Positions 54,172-61,191 of a stretch of DNA of 64,000 nucleotides are shown here, in pieces. A program made the position numbers and the translations under genes. Origin of the DNA: Deltaproteobacteria bacterium (GTDB lineage: Bacteria > Desulfobacterota > Desulfuromonadia > Desulfuromonadales > Geopsychrobacteraceae); the NCBI GenBank assembly GCA_024280335.1, contig JAJRQI010000063.1, positions 1 to 64,000 on the forward strand, in the 5' to 3' direction. Position 1 is the stretch's first letter; every line of letters begins with the position of its first letter. The notes beneath the pieces were generated by a model that was given only the letters and a program-made list of their open reading frames with translations, made no database searches and was not told the DNA's origin.

Positions 54172-54653
54172 GTGCTGAAAAAAACCAGTTGTCCGACCTG
54201 TACACGCAACTTCTCCTGGAATACGTAAAAAACCTGGAAGAAGCCCCGCTCGCAGCTCTTGAAGCCCTGGGTGAGAAAATGATCGCTGCAGACATGCCGA
54301 ATGAGGAGGTCGGTGAAATCCATGACTGCGCCATGGCCAGACTGCTGGAAGCTGAAGATTTCAGTGCTGAAAAAATTCGCGCTGCATCACAGCCGCTGAT
54401 GCAGTTGCTCATTGTCTACAGTATTGCGGCGTATCGAGTGACAAACGCCAAGAAAAAAGCTGATCAGGAACTGGAAAAATACCGCAATCATCTGGAAGAG
54501 CGGGTTCGGGAGCGGACCGAAGAACTGCATAAGACCGTCAACCTGATGGCCGGGCGCGAGGTACGGATGGCGGAACTGAAAAAAGTGATTAAACAATTGT
54601 GCGCACAACTCGAAGATGCCGGGCTGGTTCCGGTGGCCGATGGCCATCAGTAA
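54168..54653 (+). CDS. RsbU-N-like protein ending in a signalling coiled coil
   Basis: 161 residues. The N-terminal about 85 residues resemble the RsbT-binding domain of RsbU (LYTQLLLEYVKNLEEAPLAA, LEALGEKMIAADMPNEEVGE, HDCAMARLLEA). Then comes a charged coiled coil (KYRNHLEERVRERTEELHKT, GREVRMAELKKVIKQL) of the kind that precedes a histidine kinase core, but no kinase or phosphatase follows in frame. It is therefore a possible link between released RsbT and a separate two-component kinase. Overlaps the phosphatase gene by 4 bp. Last gene of the operon. Confidence 0.82.
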   Translation: MSAEKNQLSDLYTQLLLEYVKNLEEAPLAALEALGEKMIAADMPNEEVGEIHDCAMARLLEAEDFSAEKIRAASQPLMQLLIVYSIAAYRVTNAKKKADQELEKYRNHLEERVRERTEELHKTVNLMAGREVRMAELKKVIKQLCAQLEDAGLVPVADGHQ

Positions 54654-54856
54654 ACAGGTTTCGGGCTCACTAAAAAGTGCCTCGATAATCAAACATTTCC
54701 CATCACTAGTGTCGGATAAAAGAAGTAAATCCATCTGGTTAGAGATTGGCGGCTCTGGCTTCCCAATTCCGTAATTACCTTAGAATGGCGCTAGTTTAAG
54801 GCCCTCTAGCATGGGGAAGCAGCTGAAAATATTGGCTTGAAATGGCATAATTGGCC

Positions 54857-55281
54857 ATGAAAAATACAACGCCAATGCTTCCAGGATTTCACTTGCAGAC
54901 CTTGCGTCGAAAGCCCCGTTCTGCCCAGCAGAAACTTGCAGGAAAAATGGCTTTGTTGAAACAAAAGTCCTTCAAGCAGATCGGCAAGGTCTTGGAAAAG
55001 TTCATCCCCAGTTCTCTTCTCAAGCATGAACCTGAAGGTGAAGAGCTATCTGGGCACCTCACGCAACGGCGTGATGATTCAACTCTGGATTGCCCGTGCG
55101 CCTATCTGGTGCTGGCGTTTTGAAGTTTCAGTCGAAAATTGGGCACTCCATGCAGCAAATGTTGCGGTTATTACAGTTAACTCTGTTTGAACGGCGCGAT
55201 TTCATGGAGTTATTTGCGCCGCCAGGCAGTTGTCGCTCATTTGAAACTACGGGACAGCAGTGGTATAGTTTTTATTCTTGA
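54857..55281 (+). pseudogene. IS4-family transposase remnant with internal deletion and frameshift
   Basis: The first about 55 residues (PGFHLQTLRRKPRSAQQKLA, FKQIGKVLEKFIPSSLL) look like the N-terminus of a DUF4372-type IS4 transposase. They jump directly to the C-terminal conserved stretch in another frame (NLKVKSYLGTSRNGVMIQLW), and after a further frame change KFQSKIGHSMQQML and LFERRDFMEL close the protein. Most of the catalytic core is gone. The remnant occupies the gap between the stressosome operon and the hybrid kinase gene. Confidence 0.75.
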
Positions 55282-55297
55282 TTGCAACTTATTAACC

Positions 55298-55442
55298 AAT
55301 TAGTACGAATCTTCAGCTAGTCCTTCTCCATGTGGGAGAAGGTGGCCGAAGGCCGGATGAGGGGGGCTTTTCGAACGTTTCCCCTGCCCCTGCCCTCTCC
55401 CACAGAGAAGATCTTACCACGTAGCTGAAGATTCGTGTTGAT
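55298..55442. repeat. Palindromic repeat, family B copy 2
   Basis: The ends are AATTAGTACGAATCTTCAGCTAG on the left (core ACGAATCTTCAGCTA) and TAGCTGAAGATTCGTGTTGAT on the right (core TAGCTGAAGATTCGT), a perfect 15-bp inverted pair. The interior hairpin CCTTCTCCATGTGGGAGAAGG is like that of 10478-10564. It ends 21 bp before the hybrid kinase gene. Confidence 0.8.
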
Positions 55443-55463
55443 AAGGATAGATTAGGACCATAG

Positions 55464-58175
55464 ATGGCAGAACCTCTGAATATCCTTCACCTTGAAGATA
55501 ATCCCAATGATGCTGAACTGGTGCGTTACGCTCTTGACAAGGCAAAGATCGTCTGTCGTATCGAGTGGGTTTCGGGAGAACAGGAGTTTCTACGTGCTCT
55601 CGACGAACAGAGTTTCGATATTGTCTTGGCTGACTATTCTCTCCCTGATTACGATGGTTTAGCTGCACTGGTTGAGGTGCAGCAGCGTGACCTTTTGATC
55701 CCCTTCGTTCTGGTGACCGGCGCCTTGGGTGAGGAACGAGCAATTGAAAGCATCAAGGCGGGGGTTACCGATTATATCCTGAAAACCAATTTGCTTCGCT
55801 TACAAACAGCTGTTCCGCGAGCGATCGAAGCCGCTCGTGAAAATTTGCAGAAAAAGCTGACCTTGGAAGCCCTGCGGTTAAGCGAAGAACGCTTTGATCT
55901 GGCGGTTCGTGGCTCGGGGGCTGGAATCTGGGATTGGGGCGATGTCTCAAGCGGTCAGATGTGGTGGTCTCCGCGGATCTATGAAATCCTTGGATTTGAA
56001 GATGGGGAAATCCCGGCAACCAGAGACCAGTTGTATGAAATGATTCACCCGGATGATGTCGGCACTTCCCGACGGGCAATGCAGAGCCATTTTATCGAAC
56101 ATAAACCCTATGATGTCGAATTTCGCTTGAAGCATAAGCTTGGACATTATATCTGGATACGCTCGCGCGGACAGGCGCTTGTTGATGCGGAAGGTAGGCC
56201 GACCCGCATGGCTGGTTATGTTCAGGACATCAGCGATCGAAAACTGGCTCAGAAGGCGTTGCGGGCAAGGGAAAAAGATTTGTTGCGTGCCCAACAGGTC
56301 GGGCATGTCGGATCCTGGTATCTGGATATCGATATGGACTGTCTACGCTGGACGGATGAGACCTATCGTATTTTTGGTTTCGAGAACCATGAAGATTTTG
56401 GCGGAACAATAGAGGCATTTCTGGGCAGGGTGCATCCGGATGATCGGGAGCGGGTTGAACAAGCTTGGAATGCCGCTTTGGCGGGGCAGACCTACGATAT
56501 AGAACATAGAATTCTGTTGCCGGATGGTGAAATCAGGCATGTTCGAGAAATGGCAGAAATCGAGTTTGATGACAAGTCACAGCCTGTCAGGGTGATCGGT
56601 GTCGTGCATGACCATACCGAGCAGCGGCGAGTTGAGGAGGAAAAGCGCAAGGCCGATGAAATCTACCAGATTATTTCTACGACTGCCCAAGAGGCGTTCG
56701 TGATGATCAACGCGGCCGGCTTGGTGACGTTCTGGAATCCGGCGGCAGAAACGATTTTTGGTTACAGCGAACATGAGACCCTTGGACAAGAGATTCATCA
56801 GCTACTTGCCCCGGAAAACATTCGTCCGTTTGCCATGAAAGCTCTGAGGATGTTCGCTTTGACCGGGGAAGGGGCGATGCTCGGAAAAATAATGGAAGTT
56901 GAAGGGCGGACCAAACAAGGGGAATTGATCCCACTGGAGGTTTCCCTGAGCGGGATTTATCATGACGGTGAATGGCAGGCGATCGGCGTGCTGCGTGATA
57001 TTTCTGAGCGTAAAGATGCAGAGGCTGAACGGCAGGCGTTGGAACAGCAGTTACGCCAGGCGCAAAAAATGGAAGCTATTGGCACCCTGGCTGGTGGGAT
57101 TGCCCATGATTTCAATAATATCCTGGCAGCAATTCTGGGTTATGCTTCGATGGTCGAGCGACGGTTGCAGGTGAATAGCAGGGAACGGCAAGATCTGCAG
57201 GAGGTACTCAAGGCTGCGGAGCGAGCCAAACAACTGGTCCGTCAGATTCTCACTTTCAGCCGCAGGAGTAGTTTGGAGAAGGAACCGGTTTACCTGGATC
57301 TGGTGATCAAGGAGGTTTTGCACTTGCTGCGTGCGTCGCTGCCCGCGACCATTAATGTCGTCACTCGCCTGCAGGTAGAAGGAGAGACAATTCTCGGTGA
57401 TGCAACACAGGTTCATCAGGTTTTGATGAACCTCTGCACAAACGCCTACCACGCTATGCCGAAGGGGGGAACCTTGACCATTGAGCTTGCTAATAAGTTG
57501 CTCGATGAAGGAAACCTCTGTGGACTTCGTTCTGGATGCTATTTGGAACTCGTGGTTTCTGATACAGGAACCGGGATCAATCCAGAGATTATGGATCAGA
57601 TTTTTGATCCCTACTTTACTACTAAAGATGTGGATAGCGGAACCGGCCTTGGTTTGTCGGTGGTCCGTGGTATTGTTGCCGGGCTGGGTGGCGAGGTTCG
57701 GGTGCAGAGCAGTTTGGGAGAAGGAACCCGCTTCTGCCTGTTGTTCCCTAGTGTTCAACCGCAGGGACAGGCGAAACAAATGGAGGGGACAACTGCCGAC
57801 GTCGGTGGGTCTGAACGTATCCTGATCGTTGACGATGAAGTCAGCCTGGCGCAGCTTGGTAAGGAGTTTCTTGAGGACCTTGGTTACCGGGTAGCCTGCC
57901 AAACCAGCAGTTTGGGGGCCTTGCAGCAAGTGAAAACGGCACCGCAGGCATTTGACCTGGTGATCACGGATCAGACCATGCCACAAATGACCGGGATTGA
58001 ACTGGCAAAACAGTTAAAAATTATAGCTCCGGATCTGCCGGTGATCCTCTGCTCCGGGTTGCATTATTCTCTTGATTCCGAAGGGGTGTCTGAGACGGCC
58101 ATTTGTGAAGTGTTACTGAAAACGGAGTTGCTAGATCGTGTACCACAATTAATTAGGGAGATTTTTGACCAGTGA
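55464..58175 (+). CDS. Hybrid histidine kinase: REC-PAS-PAS-PAS-kinase-REC, cytoplasmic
   Basis: 903 residues, no membrane segment. REC1 (5-125) is of the Rcp1-like type (LHLEDNPNDAELVRYAL, VLADYSLPDYDG). There are three PAS domains (about 140-260, 265-390, 400-520; WWSPRIYEILGFEDGEIPAT, LRWTDETYRIFGFENHEDFG, VTFWNPAAETIFGYSEHETL), H-box AIGTLAGGIAHDFNNILAAI, ATPase (GTGLGLSVVRGIVAGLGG) and REC2 (about 785-900; ILIVDDEVSLAQLGKEFLED, VITDQTMPQMTG). It overlaps the following REC-kinase gene by 4 bp. PAS ligands unknown. Confidence 0.93.
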   Translation: MAEPLNILHLEDNPNDAELVRYALDKAKIVCRIEWVSGEQEFLRALDEQSFDIVLADYSLPDYDGLAALVEVQQRDLLIPFVLVTGALGEERAIESIKAGVTDYILKTNLLRLQTAVPRAIEAARENLQKKLTLEALRLSEERFDLAVRGSGAGIWDWGDVSSGQMWWSPRIYEILGFEDGEIPATRDQLYEMIHPDDVGTSRRAMQSHFIEHKPYDVEFRLKHKLGHYIWIRSRGQALVDAEGRPTRMAGYVQDISDRKLAQKALRAREKDLLRAQQVGHVGSWYLDIDMDCLRWTDETYRIFGFENHEDFGGTIEAFLGRVHPDDRERVEQAWNAALAGQTYDIEHRILLPDGEIRHVREMAEIEFDDKSQPVRVIGVVHDHTEQRRVEEEKRKADEIYQIISTTAQEAFVMINAAGLVTFWNPAAETIFGYSEHETLGQEIHQLLAPENIRPFAMKALRMFALTGEGAMLGKIMEVEGRTKQGELIPLEVSLSGIYHDGEWQAIGVLRDISERKDAEAERQALEQQLRQAQKMEAIGTLAGGIAHDFNNILAAILGYASMVERRLQVNSRERQDLQEVLKAAERAKQLVRQILTFSRRSSLEKEPVYLDLVIKEVLHLLRASLPATINVVTRLQVEGETILGDATQVHQVLMNLCTNAYHAMPKGGTLTIELANKLLDEGNLCGLRSGCYLELVVSDTGTGINPEIMDQIFDPYFTTKDVDSGTGLGLSVVRGIVAGLGGEVRVQSSLGEGTRFCLLFPSVQPQGQAKQMEGTTADVGGSERILIVDDEVSLAQLGKEFLEDLGYRVACQTSSLGALQQVKTAPQAFDLVITDQTMPQMTGIELAKQLKIIAPDLPVILCSGLHYSLDSEGVSETAICEVLLKTELLDRVPQLIREIFDQ

Positions 58176-59428
58176 CAGAACTGAAGAAGAAAATCTTGGT
58201 GGTTGATGATGAACTCTCTATCTGTCGTCTGCTGAAGAGAATATTGATCGAAAATAATTATGCGTGTGACTACGCACTAAGCGCTGCGGAGGCACTGCAA
58301 AAAATAGCCGCAGTGTCCTTTGATCTGGTGGTGACCGATATCAAGATGCCGGAGATGGATGGGTTGCAGTTGATCGAGAAGTTGCGCGTGCAGTTTCCGG
58401 AGTTGGCGATCCTCGTATCCACTGGGGTGAATGAACGAGAGGTCGCTCTTAAAGCGTTGGAACTGGGTGCCTACGGTTATATGCTCAAGCCATGTGATGA
58501 CTTTGAAGTGATGATTCATGTAGCAACGTCCCTGCGTCGTGCAGAGCTGGAAAAAATCAGTCGCTCTTACCGACAGGAATTGGAATCCCAGGTCGCCGAG
58601 CGGACAGCTTCACTTGAAGCGGCGAACCGGACCCTGGAAGAAACCAATCGGTTACTGCGGCAGCAGGAGAAACTGGCATCGATCGGACAATTGGCTGCCG
58701 GGATCGCCCATGAAATAAAAACGCCGACCGGTTTTATTGCCAGTAATCTGGGAAGTTTGAAGAAATATCAGGAACGCTTGCTTGAGTATATTGCTGTGCA
58801 AAAACAGATGCTGGATGAATCCGGTTCAAAGGAGCAGCAGGCAGAACTTAAATCCTTTGCCCGTAAGTTGAAAATCGAGATGATTCTCGATGATGCAGTC
58901 GAACTGGTGGAGAATTGCCTGGATGGGACTGGTCGGATCAATGCAATTATCCATGGTTTAAAGGATTTTTCCCGTCAGGACCAGATCGAAGCGGATATCC
59001 TTGATCTGAATAAGGTGATCGAGGACAGTTTGCTGCTCGTTCGTAATGAATTGAAATACAAAACAGAAGTGCAGACCGAGCTGACTGAAATTCCAAAGTT
59101 CCTTGGTTATCAACAGCGCCTCGGTCAGGTATTTATCAACCTTCTGGTCAATGCTGCCCACGCAATCAAGAAACAGGGAGTCATCACGGTGTCGACCCAT
59201 GTGGAAAATAACGAGGTCATTGCCACGGTTACCGACGATGGTTGCGGGATTCCGGAAGGAAATCTGCAAAAAATTTTTGAACCCTTTTATACCACCAAAG
59301 AAATCGGCGTCGGTACAGGATTGGGCTTGAGCATTATTAAGGATATTATTGATCAGCATCAAGGGGGGATCGCTGTGGAGAGTACGGTCGGCAAAGGGAC
59401 GACCTTCACCCTTCGCTTTCCAATCTAA
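58172..59428 (+). CDS. REC-histidine kinase
   Basis: 418 residues from a GTG overlapping the previous stop. REC (1-120; ILVVDDELSICRLLKRILIE, VVTDIKMPEMDG, LKPCDDFEVM) is joined by a coiled coil to a kinase core, H-box [21 protein letters not shown] box NLLVNAAHAI, G2 GVGTGLGLSII. The core is related to those of the 34338-39866 kinases but HEINNP reads HEIKTP. With REC at the N-terminus it is a relay element, likely fed by the hybrid kinase. A strong terminator follows. Confidence 0.93.
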   Translation: MTELKKKILVVDDELSICRLLKRILIENNYACDYALSAAEALQKIAAVSFDLVVTDIKMPEMDGLQLIEKLRVQFPELAILVSTGVNEREVALKALELGAYGYMLKPCDDFEVMIHVATSLRRAELEKISRSYRQELESQVAERTASLEAANRTLEETNRLLRQQEKLASIGQLAAGIAHEIKTPTGFIASNLGSLKKYQERLLEYIAVQKQMLDESGSKEQQAELKSFARKLKIEMILDDAVELVENCLDGTGRINAIIHGLKDFSRQDQIEADILDLNKVIEDSLLLVRNELKYKTEVQTELTEIPKFLGYQQRLGQVFINLLVNAAHAIKKQGVITVSTHVENNEVIATVTDDGCGIPEGNLQKIFEPFYTTKEIGVGTGLGLSIIKDIIDQHQGGIAVESTVGKGTTFTLRFPI

Positions 59429-59463
59429 AAAAATTGATTTCAGCGATATGAAGTCAGCATTTC

Positions 59464-59496
59464 AGGGCAACATCTAACGATGTTGCCCTTTTTCTT
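59464..59496 (+). terminator. Intrinsic terminator of the signalling block
   Basis: Perfect 11-bp stem AGGGCAACATC / GATGTTGCCCT, four-base loop, followed by TTTTTCTT. Confidence 0.92.
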
Positions 59497-59558
59497 GGAT
59501 CGGATAATTCAGGATTAAATTTAAGTTTTCAGCAGGTTCTCTCTGGGCGTCCATTTCT

Positions 59559-60173
59559 TCAGCCGAAAGTCGGCCAAAATATGGTTTTCAATAGTGCTGC
59601 CGCGGTAAACGTGGAAGAGGACAGCTGTCGCTGGAGCTGTTGAAGTTGCATCCAGTCGATGACCTGCAAGGCTCCGGTAGGACATTCGCGTAAACAGGCC
59701 CGGTTCGTGAAATCACCACAGCCGTCACACTTTACGGCCTGCTTGCGGCTGGATGCGCTGCGGTTTTTTAGGTGTTTCTGCAGTGTGGCGGGGAGGCAGG
59801 CGATGGCGGCAAAGGGGCAGGCCGGCACGCAGCGGCCACAGCCGACACAGTGTTCGTTTGCCACTTGTGGGCTGCTTTGCCCCGGCTGTATCGCCTGTTG
59901 CGGACAGCTCTCTTCGCAGGCCGGGTGTGCGCAGCCCTGGCAGACCGGCATGATGGCATGTTTGTCTGTACTGTCGGTAGTAAGCGGCAGGCTGCGCCAG
60001 CGTCGCTCTGCGTGTCGGCGTTCACAGGCCAGCTAGCAGGCTCCGCATTCCAGACAACGTTTCAAGTCCCGGATCATGATTTGTCGACAACGGTTCACGA
60101 TTAACCGTTCGCTGACCCCGCTTTTTGCGGAGAGCACTTCTTGATCAGAGGCGCTGGTAGCAAGGTGTTCCAT
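59559..60173 (-). pseudogene. 4Fe-4S ferredoxin-like electron transfer protein interrupted by one in-frame TAG
   Basis: Read from the ATG at 60173 (AAGGA six to seven bases upstream) to 59559, the frame is 204 codons with a single TAG at codon 47 (60035-60033). On both sides the protein is intact. Cluster motifs: CLECGAC-TAG-LACE before and through the stop, then CQGCAHPACEESCP, CVGCGRCVPACP and CDGCGDFTNRACLRECP. This is the four-cluster pattern of CooF/HycB/NrfC-type subunits. The TAG occupies a variable position in the first CxxCxxCx3C motif. Either a recent nonsense mutation or read-through; the ORF from the internal ATG at 59951 would lack the first cluster. It is the last gene of the multiheme cytochrome cluster. 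Confidence 0.8.
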
Positions 60174-60217
60174 CTGTCATCCTTGGGTTGTTACCTGGGT
60201 GATAATTGACTGCTCCT

Positions 60218-60257
60218 GCACCTCCTTTGATTCAATTTATATGCCAATAGGAGGTGC
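60218..60257. repeat. Inverted repeat between the diheme cytochrome and ferredoxin genes
   Basis: Perfect 9-bp arms GCACCTCCT / AGGAGGTGC with a 22-base loop in the 112-bp intergenic gap. It could attenuate expression of the ferredoxin gene; no T-run on either strand. Confidence 0.5.
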
Positions 60258-60285
60258 CAGAAGGTTGTTGCAGGAGAAGTTTTCG

Positions 60286-61191
60286 TCAGTGAAATTGGGG
60301 GGCAAACAGAAGAACCACAGCGATATGCAGATTCAAGAACAGCAGAAACCCGATGCTGAGTCCGGTGTGGACGGCGGTCCAGAACGGGGCGCTGGTTTCG
60401 TAGATATTCAGCAGCAGCAGATTTCGCTGTAGAATCAAGTGTTTGCTGAAGGCCTCCGGCGGCGCCCTGAAGTGGCCGGGGCTGTCGAGCTCTCCACTGA
60501 ATTGTGCCGGGCTATGTTTGCACCGCCGCTTGTCCGGCAACGGGTACCCCTTCTGGGTCGCCCGCTTAAGCACCCAGAGAATCTGTAAATCCCGAAAAAA
60601 GTAGCGTACCATCTGCTCCACCTGCGGTGGCTGATCGAGTGGGTCTTCCTGCAGAATCTGTTGCAGGCGCTGCCGTTGAGCACGGCTTAAAAAGAACAGC
60701 GCGGCAGTGTGATTCCAATCGTAACGGGCGTTAAGCTCTTCGAGCAGTCGCAGCCGCCGGGTGCGGGCGACCGCGCAACGGGTAGCGAGAAAGCGGGCCA
60801 GGAAGCCGCTGATAACGGTGGCCCACAGCGCCAGATTAACCAGCCCCTTGATGCCGAGCAGCTGGCTGTGGGCGTGACCGATGAGCAGCAGCGGCCCGAG
60901 GGTTCCGAGAAGGATATGCAGGTTGAGCCAGTAGCGCTTCGGTCCGGAACCCTGCAGAGGTGGTAACCGCTTGCGAAGAACGTAGAGCAGTATCGACAGC
61001 AGGCAGAGCAGTGTGCCGACGATTCCCAGCAGCAGGCCGGTCCCTTTGCCGGGGAGCAGCGGCCCCAGCAGTCCCGTCAGTAAAAACCAACCCTCAACGG
61101 CCGGGGATGGTATGGCGTCAGTTCCTGCCCATGGAATGAAAACGGACGTTCTGCCAGGTATCGGTGAAATGGCATTTGGCGCAGGGTTCAT
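60286..61191 (-). CDS. Diheme b-type membrane cytochrome
   Basis: Up to 301 residues with at least four membrane helices. Two helices each carry two His with 13 residues between: HILLGTLGPLLLIGH and HTGLSIGFLLFLNLH. That is the bis-His pattern of a diheme b cytochrome. A hydrophilic loop of about 130 residues (LEELNARYDWNHTAALFFLS to KHLILQRN) separates the pairs. The start is uncertain: the ATG at 61191 has no ribosome site and overlaps the multiheme gene by 74 bp, and no better start is seen before the first helix. It should pass electrons between the quinone pool and the periplasmic multiheme cytochrome. Not a recognised named family. Confidence 0.75.
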   Translation of the reverse strand: MNPAPNAISPIPGRTSVFIPWAGTDAIPSPAVEGWFLLTGLLGPLLPGKGTGLLLGIVGTLLCLLSILLYVLRKRLPPLQGSGPKRYWLNLHILLGTLGPLLLIGHAHSQLLGIKGLVNLALWATVISGFLARFLATRCAVARTRRLRLLEELNARYDWNHTAALFFLSRAQRQRLQQILQEDPLDQPPQVEQMVRYFFRDLQILWVLKRATQKGYPLPDKRRCKHSPAQFSGELDSPGHFRAPPEAFSKHLILQRNLLLLNIYETSAPFWTAVHTGLSIGFLLFLNLHIAVVLLFAPQFH

